Below are positions 9,135 through 18,513 of a stretch of DNA of 64,000 nt, piece by piece. The stretch is from Chitinophagaceae bacterium. GTDB lineage: Bacteria > Bacteroidota > Bacteroidia > Chitinophagales > Chitinophagaceae. The DNA lies in the NCBI GenBank assembly GCA_023957575.1, contig JAMLGU010000006.1, positions 186,001 through 250,000 of the forward strand, written 5' to 3'. Within the stretch, counting starts at the first letter, position 1. Each line of letters starts with the position of its first letter. The position numbers and the translations under genes were made by a program. The notes beneath the pieces were generated by a model that saw only the letters and a program-made list of their open reading frames with translations, had not been told where the DNA came from and made no database searches.

Positions 9135-10787
9135 TTAAATATTATCTAATACCGCTGCGCCACCATTTGACTTACCATCTCTCCAATGTGTTTGATATTT
9201 TATTTTTACATCCACAGGAATACCCGAAACCCCTTCGTATTTATTTTTAAGCGTAAGTCCTAAACTTACTTTATCCAAATTAAATACTAGCACATCACCT
9301 TTATTTTCTTCACCATCACCATTTGTATTATTTCCGTAGCGAGATACGCCCAGAATCAAAGTATTTTCTGTTCTTGACACTGTCATACTAGTAATAACCG
9401 CATCTGCTCCATAACCCAATGATGTTAATGACAATACCGCATTGTTTTCATTAGGAACACTATTTGATTTTATATCCAGAATATTATACTTGTACAATTT
9501 ATTGCCATTTGTAAAGAATGTATAGGGTGAGGTTTTCATATTGTAAAACTTAGAAGTTGCTGTAGCTACGCCACCACTTACTTCGCCGGCAAGCGAATAT
9601 TTTGTACCTGTTTTTCCTAACAGTAAAAACCTCAAATCATTACCAGGCGTTTTTAACACTGCAAAAGATGTTCCAGACTGGCTGGTAGCAGAACCATAAA
9701 CTAAATCGTGCCCCGGAAACTCCTTAACATCCGTTGTAGGAATTGCATAACTGGTACCATAACTAGAGTAAGCAAATCTACCATATACTTTATCAAAAAC
9801 AATAAAGTAACCCAATGAATATCCATGCTGGAAAAGATTATTATTAGCAGTAGGAATCATATCATCATAATATCCATAAGCCGAAAAATAACCATTTGTA
9901 CCATACACACTTTTCTTATTATAGTAAAAACTGGGTGTCCAAACAGATGGGGATAATGTGGCAAAATACAATGCACCCCCTGAAATTAATTCAAATTCGG
10001 TTAATTGCTGAAACCCTGTACCATAAGCGTTGCTTCTCCAAATACTAATACCTTCTGTGAAAAATTCAGGCTTATACCCTTCCGTATTAGGTGGCGGGTA
10101 AGAAGATACACCTGTAAAAGCTTCACCAGTCAAATAAGGGGTTGCATCAGGATCCAAAGTACGCTTATCAATTAATGCCAACTTATCATCTGTTTGCACC
10201 ATTACTCTTCCGTATCCGTTCACAAAAGGATAACATTGTACTCTGGAAGCTTCTGCCATTAAAAAACCTAAACGCTGTGGATTTGTGCCCAAAGGATGTC
10301 CGTATCTTGATTCAAAATAGTTAATTGCCCAACTTGCCGGTTTATCCAATCGTAAGTAAGATAGTTCTGCCTTACCTTTTGATTTACTTAATACCATTAT
10401 CAAGTTTCCGGCAGTAGAAGATGATATATTTAAATTAAAACGCACATATTTTTTAACACCTGTTTCTTTATCTTCTACAATAAATCTTGAAATTTTATTG
10501 CCTGGTAATAAATCAATTTTTACTTTTAAATCCAAGGCATTAGAAATTATTTTATTATCTATCTCCCAAGCATAATTAAACTTGCTGGTATCACTATAAA
10601 GTGTGCCGGTAAGTTTTGGAGATATGGTTAAACTATCATCCACATCTCTTGCATATTGCTCATCTATGCCCGCAATCGTTAATTCATTAATTGCTTTATA
10701 ATCTTTTGCGCTGGTACCAAGATCCTTGTAACAAGAACCCAATATTAATACCGAAAACGCTAATAAAAATATAGTAAACTTTTTCAT
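9135..10787 (-). CDS. PKD-like family surface lipoprotein
   Basis: A 550-residue SPII lipoprotein (lipobox LILGSCYKD, Cys 19). The first 130 residues contain a PKD-like beta-sandwich region with FNYAWEIDNK and DLKVKIDLLPG, as in the Bacteroidota PKD-like (PF16407-type) proteins encoded behind SusCD. The rest is rich in Tyr, Gly and Ser and appears to be beta-propeller-like. No catalytic motif is visible. The likely role is surface glycan or peptide binding for the SusCD pair. It lies between the DUF4843 gene (22 bases) and the esterase gene (50 bases). Confidence 0.82.
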   Translation of the reverse strand: MKKFTIFLLAFSVLILGSCYKDLGTSAKDYKAINELTIAGIDEQYARDVDDSLTISPKLTGTLYSDTSKFNYAWEIDNKIISNALDLKVKIDLLPGNKISRFIVEDKETGVKKYVRFNLNISSSTAGNLIMVLSKSKGKAELSYLRLDKPASWAINYFESRYGHPLGTNPQRLGFLMAEASRVQCYPFVNGYGRVMVQTDDKLALIDKRTLDPDATPYLTGEAFTGVSSYPPPNTEGYKPEFFTEGISIWRSNAYGTGFQQLTEFELISGGALYFATLSPSVWTPSFYYNKKSVYGTNGYFSAYGYYDDMIPTANNNLFQHGYSLGYFIVFDKVYGRFAYSSYGTSYAIPTTDVKEFPGHDLVYGSATSQSGTSFAVLKTPGNDLRFLLLGKTGTKYSLAGEVSGGVATATSKFYNMKTSPYTFFTNGNKLYKYNILDIKSNSVPNENNAVLSLTSLGYGADAVITSMTVSRTENTLILGVSRYGNNTNGDGEENKGDVLVFNLDKVSLGLTLKNKYEGVSGIPVDVKIKYQTHWRDGKSNGGAAVLDNI

Positions 10788-10809
10788 TTTTCTTTTTTAG
10801 TATTCATTG

Positions 10810-11583
10810 TTATTGTTGAGGTACCAATCTGTCAATATAAATTCTAGCCCCTGTTTCATCATCAAAAGTGGGGATAGCATTTAGATAATTTGATAAACCC
10901 TGAAAATACTGACGACCTTCATTATTGTAATCAAAGGGGCAAGATTCCACATTAGCAAATCTTTCGTTGAATGATATTAAGATTTTCCATTTTTTAGGAT
11001 GGTAGAATCCTATGTAATTTAGCCTTAACGGGTCTTTCCACCATACAGGCTCTGATAAATAATTATTGATATTCAAATATACTCTTAATCCATCTTTCAT
11101 TCCCAAATCAAAATCATCGCTCGGCATCATTTCCAATGCTATGCGCTTATCTTCAGGGTTAGTAAAACTAGAGCTAAGTTTCCCTTTGTACACAACAATT
11201 TTTAAAGTATCCGAAAATTTACCGGCTTTAAAAGTTTGGGTTTCGGATATGGGTGCATAATGCACGCCTTCCACTGCTGTAGTAGAATCGGCTGCTACTT
11301 TCACTTTGTAGGTTCTATCGGTAGTTGACGGCGTACCCAAAAACTCCACAACAATTTTGGCAGTATCTACTTTAATGGAATCTGCCTTCATACCAAAAGA
11401 AAATGTGTATTTATTACTAAAAATCATTTTCTTATTAAAATCCAATGTGTAATATTTAAACTGGATTCTATCTTTATCTTTATATACATTATCTATACTT
11501 TGACTGCATGATGCCAAAAGCATTATAACAGACAATATCATGGTTAATGTTATTATATTTTTTGATTTCATAACGCTATTCAT
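10810..11583 (-). CDS. DUF4843 domain lipoprotein
   Basis: A 257-residue lipoprotein with lipobox MLLASCSQS. The pattern IVVEFLGTPSTTDRTYKVKV followed by AVEGVHYAP is characteristic of DUF4843 proteins, which are found almost only in Bacteroidota operons directly behind SusD. The function is unknown; they are presumed surface accessory proteins. The gene is separated from susD by 2 bases and from the PKD-like gene by 22 bases, so it is clearly co-transcribed. Confidence 0.88.
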   Translation of the reverse strand: MNSVMKSKNIITLTMILSVIMLLASCSQSIDNVYKDKDRIQFKYYTLDFNKKMIFSNKYTFSFGMKADSIKVDTAKIVVEFLGTPSTTDRTYKVKVAADSTTAVEGVHYAPISETQTFKAGKFSDTLKIVVYKGKLSSSFTNPEDKRIALEMMPSDDFDLGMKDGLRVYLNINNYLSEPVWWKDPLRLNYIGFYHPKKWKILISFNERFANVESCPFDYNNEGRQYFQGLSNYLNAIPTFDDETGARIYIDRLVPQQ

Positions 11584-11585
11584 TT

Positions 11586-12995
11586 TTAATTTCTATTACC
11601 GGTTTCTATTTCTTTTAGCGGCATAGGGAATACAAATATTTTATCGCTAGGGGGTACTACACCTACGATTCCACTGCTAGTAGGTACGCCCATATTTAAA
11701 CGCTTGTACATATACAATAATTGTCCTTCGCCAATAAACTCTCTTTTTGCTTCCTGGGTTATATAATCCATCGTTAAATATCCCCAATTGGTATTATTTC
11801 TAATTCTATGATTTCTTAAAGTATTGATATAAGACTGTGCTTTTACGTCATCCTTACCTAAATAACATTCAGATAAAATCAAATACATTTCAGATAATTT
11901 TATCATAGGCATTTTAGGGAAAAACTTTACTTTATTGTCCACATTGAATTTTGTAAAATTTCCATTTATTACAGAAAACCACTTGATATAACGCACATCA
12001 TCATTATTTCCTTCATACATGGTAGAAACATTTACAAAAGGTAAATAAGCGCTGCGGCTGGATGTAGAAGTAATTTCGGGATAATGTAAATAAATGGTAT
12101 AGTCCGATAAGTTTTTATTTCTTAAAGAAAAGATGTGCTCATCTGAAAAAAGAATATCTATTTCTTTTTCGGATTTATCGGTACTGGCAAAATCAAGTAA
12201 TCTAAATTTTCCTGATTCTACTACTTCTTTGGCATATTGAATGGCACTGTTTTTATCGCCACGCATCAAACTTACTCTGGCAAGCATTGCTTTTACGCTG
12301 TACAAATTCATTCGGGCTACATATTTATCAGCACTGTTTTTATCCACCATTGTATAAGGAGCGACTCCGTTAATAGGGTCATTTACTAAATATTTTTCAG
12401 CTTCTTTTAAATCATTCACCACCAATTGCACATTTTCTTCTACTGTATAAATAGGCGGCAAGGATACGCCAAACACTGTATTATAGGGTATCCCCTTAGC
12501 TTTAGGTTCATTTTTAACATCAGGACAAAACATTCTGATTAAATCAAAATGCAAATATGCTCTTAATGCATAAGCCTCGCCTAATACTTGATTTTTCATT
12601 TCGGAAGAAAGTACATTATCTGTTTTACCCGCCCATTTGATAATATTATTGGCACCACTAATTGCTGCATACATATTTCTCCAAATAGCTGCTATTCGGG
12701 ATTGAGATCCAGCATCTTCATAATCATAATTTTTTAGCTTTTCATACGTAGTAGATACGCCATCATAATTATAATATTGCGCCAATAAATCTATATTTTC
12801 CATTGTAAGCGATTGGCCATATAAGTTGGACGCAGCCATAGCGCTGTAAACACCAGCCAATGCCTCGGTATATCCTTGTGGTGTACTAAACATTTTTTCT
12901 TCGGTAACTTTATCGGCCAAATCTACATCTAACCATTTGTTACATGAAGTCACCAACACTACCGATATTAATAATATGAATATTTTTATCTTCAT
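11586..12995 (-). CDS. RagB/SusD family nutrient-uptake lipoprotein
   Basis: A 469-residue surface lipoprotein (lipobox LVTSCNKWLDV, Cys 18). SusD proteins sit as a lid on the SusC barrel and bind the ligand. Family signs are the N-terminal KWLDVDLADKVTEEKMF, the helical SusD core with LGEAYALRAYLHFDLIR, and the C-terminal KMPMIKLSEMYLILSE and EFIGEGQ-type segments. The length is usual for the smaller RagB-like members. It is paired with the upstream SusC gene (10 bases) and followed by DUF4843 and a PKD-like lipoprotein, a gene order seen repeatedly in Bacteroidota. The ligand is not deducible. Confidence 0.95.
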   Translation of the reverse strand: MKIKIFILLISVVLVTSCNKWLDVDLADKVTEEKMFSTPQGYTEALAGVYSAMAASNLYGQSLTMENIDLLAQYYNYDGVSTTYEKLKNYDYEDAGSQSRIAAIWRNMYAAISGANNIIKWAGKTDNVLSSEMKNQVLGEAYALRAYLHFDLIRMFCPDVKNEPKAKGIPYNTVFGVSLPPIYTVEENVQLVVNDLKEAEKYLVNDPINGVAPYTMVDKNSADKYVARMNLYSVKAMLARVSLMRGDKNSAIQYAKEVVESGKFRLLDFASTDKSEKEIDILFSDEHIFSLRNKNLSDYTIYLHYPEITSTSSRSAYLPFVNVSTMYEGNNDDVRYIKWFSVINGNFTKFNVDNKVKFFPKMPMIKLSEMYLILSECYLGKDDVKAQSYINTLRNHRIRNNTNWGYLTMDYITQEAKREFIGEGQLLYMYKRLNMGVPTSSGIVGVVPPSDKIFVFPMPLKEIETGNRN

Positions 12996-13005
12996 AACTT
13001 GAATT

Positions 13006-16000
13006 TTAGAATGTTAAATTAAGTGCCAATGAAAATGCTTGTGCAAATGGATATGCTGTACCGCGCTCCATTTTTACGGTAGAAATTCTAAACAAATCAC
13101 TGGTAGTTAATATGATTTTTGCACGTTCCAATCTATATTTTTCGATATTAGATTTAGGTACTTCGTACGATAAAGACAAGGTTTGTAATCTTAAGAAATC
13201 ATTGTTTTGTACTAATCTGGTAGTTTGATAAGGCGGCGCCGTATCATCGATTCTTTTAAACAATGCTACATCTCCCGGCTTTTTCCATCTATCGTATAAT
13301 ACGCGTTTATCAGCATTATAATAAGGAGATGATCCTTCTACCTTTTGAGCTAATGTAGAGTTATAAATTTTTGCTCCATACTCATACGCTAAAATAAAGT
13401 ACAAATTAAATCCTTTGTACAATAAATTAGATTGGAATGTACCCATCCAAGTAGGATTAACATCACCTACAATAATCTTATCTTTAGGGTCATACACAAA
13501 AGTCAAATCGCCATTTAATTTTCTGAAAATTTCATTTCCGGTTGCGGGATCTATACCTAAAGATTCTACCACCATCAATGCACTTTGCGATCTTCCGGCC
13601 TGATAAGTTCTTAATGGTTTAGCGCCGGTTACATTTTCCAATGAGTTAGCTTCCTGATTCATAGCTTCCAAAGCATTGGATAATTTTTTTATTTTGTTTT
13701 TGTTTGTAGCCGCACCCAATGTAAAGTTCCAGCTTAAGCCATCTCTGTTGCCTTGAATGGCATTAAAACGCAATCTGGCGTCCAAACCTCTATTTTCCAT
13801 AGAGCCCAAGTTTTCGGTATAGCTTAAAAATCCTGTAGATGGCGCTACATCTATGGGTAATAAAAGATTTTGAGTTTGCTTGATATATGCATCAATATTT
13901 AATACCAATAAATTTTTAAGCATGGTTAAATCCATACCTATATTGTTTTGAATGGTGTTTTGCCATTTCAAAGAAGGATTTCCGTAACCAATTACTTGTG
14001 CGCCATAAACACCATTATATTCATAGGCTGAGTTGTATTGATATTTAGTAATGGCCTGATCTGCCGAAAAGTTTACTGAACCGGTGCTACCTGTAGAAGC
14101 TCTTAATTTAAGCGTACCATCGTAGTTCCACCATTTTTCTCTGTTTACGTTCCACGCTGCACCAATAGACCAAAAAGGAGCAAAGCGCGAATCTTTACCA
14201 AAACGACTGGAGCCATCGGTTCTAAATGAAAGGTCAACATAATATCTGCTATCATATCCAATATTGGCATTTGCAAAAAAGCCAATCATTTTTGATTTAT
14301 CAAAATAGCCTGTAGGTTTTGAATTTTCTTTAAACTGCTGTGCATACTGAATGAAATTCATATTATCACTTAAAAACCCTGTAGCTGTATAACCATCACC
14401 AATACCTGATACTGTAGCCACATTAGAACCGATACCAAAGTTGGTAGAAATTTTATCGGCAAATGTATTATTATAAGCAGCCGTAATGGTGCCATCAAAA
14501 TTTAAATCGCTTCTGTTACCTATCGTATAGCTACCCTTTTTATTAGCGTCCGTTTCTCTATCAAATACAGACGATAGTGGCGATAAGTACTGTTCGGTTT
14601 TTGTAGTTTTTTTGCTTAGAGAAGCTCTACCGGTAACTCTGAAGTTAGGGTTGATACGCCAGTCGATATTAAAATTATCCTGAAACTCGGTATATTTATT
14701 AATATCAGTATTTGGCAAACTTGCATTAACCATTGGGTTTACACCATTATTAAAAGCAAAGTTTCTAATAATTTGACCCGTGAAATCATAAATTCTTTCT
14801 ATTGGGTTTTGTAAAGTATAGGTAGAAAATGAGCCATAAGGTGAGTTAGAGCCCTCTACATTATTAACAGTTAAATCGTTTCTGATTAAAAAATCTTTTT
14901 TTACGTAATAGTTAAAACTAACGTTGATGCCATAACGCTCACGCCCCGATCCTTTCATTACCCCTTTATCATTATCATAATTAAGGTTAATACCATATCT
15001 GAAAGTTCTATCGCCACCTTCTACAAAAGTATTGTAACGCTGATTTATACTGGTACGCAAAGGTTTTGACAACCAATAGGTATTCACGCCTCTGACTACC
15101 TCAGCTAAACGATCATTATATTTAATATCCAATCCTATTTGTTCTTCCCGATTATTAGTACGGCTGGTAAATACACCTGCAAGACGCTCATACTCCAATT
15201 TTTCTTTTGCATCCATCAAATTATAATCTCTCAAATCGGGGATAGATACATTATAATTTGCATTAAAAGAAACTCTTAAAGCGCCTTGTTTAGGAGGAAT
15301 GGTGGTAATTAAAATTACTCCATTCGCGCCTCTTGAACCATATAATGAAGTGGCTGATGCATCTTTAAGAATAACAAAAGATTCTATCCTGTTCATATCC
15401 AAATCATACACTCTGGTAGCTGAAACTTCAATACCATCCAATAAATACAATGGCGCATTGGGATTACTCCTCGCATCATCAGCACTGGAACGAAGGTCAA
15501 AGCCATTTTCGCCACGAATGGTAATTTCAGGTACGCGGTTAGGATCGGAGCCAAATTCCAAATTAGGTGCCATTCTTACCGAAGGATCAAAAGCGTTTAA
15601 TGCCTGCATAAAGTTAAGCGATCCTACTTTTCTTAAATCCTCGCCCTTTACAGTTACCTGAGAACCGGTTACACTTGATTTTGTTTTATCGAAATAACCA
15701 GCACTGATGACTACATCATCCATGTGTGCAGCAGTTGGAATTAACACAATATTTAAAATAGTATTGTTGCCAATTTCTCTTTCAACACTATTAAAACCTA
15801 TCATTGAAAATACCAGAATTGTTGTATTGTCACTTACAGTAATTGAATATTTCCCTTCCTTATTTGTGATTGTTCCATTTTTAGTTCCTTTTGCGACCAC
15901 ACTAACCCCCTCCAATGGTATGTTCTGATCGTCTGTGACTAATCCGGAAATTGTCTTCTGCTTGACTTCTACTATTTCCGGGCCTTTGTTAATTTCCTCC

Positions 16001-16368
16001 TTGCGGGTAGTCGGTTTTATCACTACAGTGCCTTCAACAATTGAAAAGGTTAGGTTTTTGCCATCCAAACAAGTATTGAGTGCAGCAACTAAATTTGTTT
16101 TCTGAAAATTAACATCCACATTGCCCGCTTTTTCTACCAGTTCGTAGTTATAAAGAAAATTATGCCCTGTTTGCCTTTGAAATTCTTTAAAAACAGTTAC
16201 AAGTGACACATTTTTCTTAACCATACTAATGGTTTGGGCGTGGCTTCCTGCTTTTGCTTGCATTAGAAAGCCAAATAACAATAGGATTGAAAATTTCATA
16301 ATCAATAAACTGTGTCTAAACCGCTTAAAAAAGTCTAATTTTTCTTTAAGCCGAGATTTTAAAATCAT
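13006..16368 (-). CDS. SusC/RagA family TonB-linked outer-membrane transporter with STN domain
   Basis: A 1120-residue outer-membrane protein. After a signal sequence (ending near AGSHAQ) comes a secretin/STN domain (about 50-120), which is the part expected to contact FecR in sigma-regulated transporters. A carboxypeptidase-D-like domain follows (about 140-215, ISGLVTDDQNIPLEGV), then the plug (about 230-350, with ILKDASATSLYGSRGANGVI) and a C-terminal beta-barrel ending in aromatic-rich ALNLTF. It imports its ligand with energy from TonB. The STN domain together with the upstream sigma/FecR pair indicates ligand-induced trans-envelope signalling. Confidence 0.96.
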   Translation of the reverse strand: MILKSRLKEKLDFFKRFRHSLLIMKFSILLLFGFLMQAKAGSHAQTISMVKKNVSLVTVFKEFQRQTGHNFLYNYELVEKAGNVDVNFQKTNLVAALNTCLDGKNLTFSIVEGTVVIKPTTRKEEINKGPEIVEVKQKTISGLVTDDQNIPLEGVSVVAKGTKNGTITNKEGKYSITVSDNTTILVFSMIGFNSVEREIGNNTILNIVLIPTAAHMDDVVISAGYFDKTKSSVTGSQVTVKGEDLRKVGSLNFMQALNAFDPSVRMAPNLEFGSDPNRVPEITIRGENGFDLRSSADDARSNPNAPLYLLDGIEVSATRVYDLDMNRIESFVILKDASATSLYGSRGANGVILITTIPPKQGALRVSFNANYNVSIPDLRDYNLMDAKEKLEYERLAGVFTSRTNNREEQIGLDIKYNDRLAEVVRGVNTYWLSKPLRTSINQRYNTFVEGGDRTFRYGINLNYDNDKGVMKGSGRERYGINVSFNYYVKKDFLIRNDLTVNNVEGSNSPYGSFSTYTLQNPIERIYDFTGQIIRNFAFNNGVNPMVNASLPNTDINKYTEFQDNFNIDWRINPNFRVTGRASLSKKTTKTEQYLSPLSSVFDRETDANKKGSYTIGNRSDLNFDGTITAAYNNTFADKISTNFGIGSNVATVSGIGDGYTATGFLSDNMNFIQYAQQFKENSKPTGYFDKSKMIGFFANANIGYDSRYYVDLSFRTDGSSRFGKDSRFAPFWSIGAAWNVNREKWWNYDGTLKLRASTGSTGSVNFSADQAITKYQYNSAYEYNGVYGAQVIGYGNPSLKWQNTIQNNIGMDLTMLKNLLVLNIDAYIKQTQNLLLPIDVAPSTGFLSYTENLGSMENRGLDARLRFNAIQGNRDGLSWNFTLGAATNKNKIKKLSNALEAMNQEANSLENVTGAKPLRTYQAGRSQSALMVVESLGIDPATGNEIFRKLNGDLTFVYDPKDKIIVGDVNPTWMGTFQSNLLYKGFNLYFILAYEYGAKIYNSTLAQKVEGSSPYYNADKRVLYDRWKKPGDVALFKRIDDTAPPYQTTRLVQNNDFLRLQTLSLSYEVPKSNIEKYRLERAKIILTTSDLFRISTVKMERGTAYPFAQAFSLALNLTF

Positions 16369-16465
16369 AAATTTGTCTTGGTTTTAGGTGAAACAAAAAA
16401 TTCCTGTTCATGGTTTTTTTAATTTTTCTACAACTTCTCCGGAAATGCTGCAACATTTCCGGTTT

Positions 16466-17677
16466 TTATTTTGATGATACAAATATTTTATCTCCTTCTA
16501 TTCTTATTCTTACACCTCCTGTCAATTCCAGCATTTGTACCACTTTTGATAAGGGTACATTTCTTGAAATAGCTCCGCCAAAATGGTTATTAATGTTTCC
16601 GATTACTTCATAATCAATGTCATACCATCGACTCAACATTTTCATAATAGCATGGATATCAGCTTTGTCAAAAATAAATTTCCCTTCTCGCCAGGCCATT
16701 ATTTCATCAATATTAATGTCTTTGGATACTGAAATTGAGCCATTGTCCGATATAGCGGCTTGTTGTGCTGGTTTGATTGTAATTTGCCTATTATCGGTTG
16801 CCACATTTATAATGCCTTCTAATAATGTAACTTGTGTTTTACCATTATCTTTATAACCGTTTATATTAAAATGGGTTCCCAAAACATGTATTAGGGAGTT
16901 TTCATGTTGTACTACAAAAGGTTTTGTAGCATCATGTGTTACTTCAAAATATACTTCGCCTGTAATTTCAACTTTTCTTTCGGTACCTACAAACTGGGTG
17001 GGGAAACGAATGGAGGAAAGGCTGTTCAACCAGACTTTGGTGCCATCCGGTAGCGAAATTTGGTACTGGCCTCCTCTTGGAGTGCTTATTGAATTATACA
17101 GCACCTCATTTGGTTTTTGACCAGAATCATCATAAGATAGCATCCCGTTTTCCAATTTGGTTATTTTAGTATTACCCTGCTGAGACAGAAAGCCATTTCC
17201 TGCACTATCTAAAACTATATGTGTGCCATCTGCCAGAATTAATACAGCCTTATCTCCTCCTGGCGCTTTGTCGTTTTGTATCCTTTGCTTAACTATAATT
17301 GACTGGTTATGAGGAATATGTAAAAACATTGCCTTCCATGTAACCCAGCCGGCACCCATTAGCACTATTAATAAGGCCGCTACAGCCCACCATTTTTTAT
17401 ATAAATAAATTCTTGTCTGCTTCTTATTTTTTTCAATGTGGGCCAGAGTGTTTTCTAATGATTGTTCTATTTGCTCCTTGGATGGAAATTTTTCTTTAAA
17501 TTGGATGGATTGCAGCAGTTTTCTGGCTTTTTCAATTTCTTTCTTTTTGTTTGGGTGCTTTACCATAACTTCCTTCCAATAGGCATCGTTTACAGACCTC
17601 AGAACCCATTCCTGAAAATCCGAATCTACTGCAAAATGTAGTACATCATATTGTGAAAAGTCTGCTAATTTTTCCAT
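16466..17677 (-). CDS. FecR family anti-sigma factor
   Basis: A 403-residue inner-membrane protein. A cytoplasmic N-terminal region of about 90 residues precedes one membrane helix (AVAALLIVLMGAGWVTW, about 92-110). The periplasmic part contains the FecR domain (STPRGGQYQISLPDGTKVWL, then GEVYFEVTHD and the FVVQ-type strand) and a C-terminal DUF4974-type domain ending RIRIEGDKIFVSSK. It would hold the adjacent ECF sigma factor inactive until the SusC STN domain signals ligand binding. It lies between the sigma gene (57 bases) and the SusC gene (97 bases). Confidence 0.95.
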   Translation of the reverse strand: MEKLADFSQYDVLHFAVDSDFQEWVLRSVNDAYWKEVMVKHPNKKKEIEKARKLLQSIQFKEKFPSKEQIEQSLENTLAHIEKNKKQTRIYLYKKWWAVAALLIVLMGAGWVTWKAMFLHIPHNQSIIVKQRIQNDKAPGGDKAVLILADGTHIVLDSAGNGFLSQQGNTKITKLENGMLSYDDSGQKPNEVLYNSISTPRGGQYQISLPDGTKVWLNSLSSIRFPTQFVGTERKVEITGEVYFEVTHDATKPFVVQHENSLIHVLGTHFNINGYKDNGKTQVTLLEGIINVATDNRQITIKPAQQAAISDNGSISVSKDINIDEIMAWREGKFIFDKADIHAIMKMLSRWYDIDYEVIGNINNHFGGAISRNVPLSKVVQMLELTGGVRIRIEGDKIFVSSK

Positions 17678-17734
17678 TGCTTAATACTTAGTATAAAAGA
17701 TTATGAATTTTACCCCAAAAAATTGGAGATTTTT

Positions 17735-18316
17735 TTAAATTTTTTGTGCCGAAAAAAGAAATACAAGCAACAGGGCATCAAAAACCAATAGTTTTCTGAG
17801 TTCCTCCACAGCTCTTGCAACAATTTTATAGGTAGCCTTTGTTGTGATTCCCAACACAATAGCCACTTCTTCGAAAGATAAACCTTCGTAAAAGCGTAAA
17901 AAAATAGCTTCTCGCTGCCGAGAAGTTAAATCTGCGATGGCATTATGTAATTTTTCCTTTAATTCTTCGTCAATTTCCTGTGCAATAATAACTTGTTCTA
18001 CAGAAAACTCGGGCTCATAGGTGGAATATCCCGTTTTTTGTTTTTGACTTTGCTTGATTTTACCAAACAATTTATTTCTAAAAGCGCTGAAGTAATAGGT
18101 GTTTATATATTGAATGGTAGAAATTATTTGCCTATTTTCCCAAATCTGCAAAAGTGTTTCCTGTACTGTGTCCTCTATAAGTGTATAATCATAAGAAAAT
18201 TTGATCCCATAATTGTAGAATTTTTGAAAATAACAACGATATGCTTCAGCATAGGCCTCTTTATCACCTAAGGCTATGCGTTCCCAGATAGCGTCATCAA
18301 TGTTCAAACTGGTCAT
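17735..18316 (-). CDS. ECF RNA polymerase sigma factor (sigma-70 family)
   Basis: A 193-residue ECF sigma factor. Region 2 spans about residues 20-90, with DTVQETLLQIWENR as the region 2.2-2.4 helix. Region 4 spans about 120-178 and carries the helix-turn-helix GLSFEEVAIVLGITTKATYKIVARAVEEL. The C-terminus has a hydrophobic tail (LLLVFLFSAQ) common in Bacteroidota FecI-like factors. It presumably directs transcription of the SusCD operon and is controlled by the adjacent FecR. It is the first gene of the minus-strand block. Confidence 0.95.
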   Translation of the reverse strand: MTSLNIDDAIWERIALGDKEAYAEAYRCYFQKFYNYGIKFSYDYTLIEDTVQETLLQIWENRQIISTIQYINTYYFSAFRNKLFGKIKQSQKQKTGYSTYEPEFSVEQVIIAQEIDEELKEKLHNAIADLTSRQREAIFLRFYEGLSFEEVAIVLGITTKATYKIVARAVEELRKLLVFDALLLVFLFSAQKI

Positions 18317-18461
18317 AGAGTTTTAAAATTAATTTCCTTTTTTCAAAAGAAAAAACATTTCATGCAATAAAATGAGTTTTTGATTTCAAAATGTATTTAA
18401 AAATACACGAAATTATTCATTTTCTTATGAAAAGGCTTACTGACAGAACACCTAAAATAAT

Positions 18462-18495
18462 CAAAAAAGGCTGTCCTTATTTTGGGACAGCCTCT
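18462..18495 (-). terminator. Rho-independent terminator after the OmpA/DUF937 gene
   Basis: Read on the minus strand, AGGCTGTCC pairs perfectly with GGACAGCCT around a short A/T-rich loop, followed by a run of six T. It lies just downstream of the minus-strand OmpA-family gene ending at 18514. Confidence 0.85.
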
Positions 18496-18513
18496 AAAAA
18501 GAATTGGATTTGC

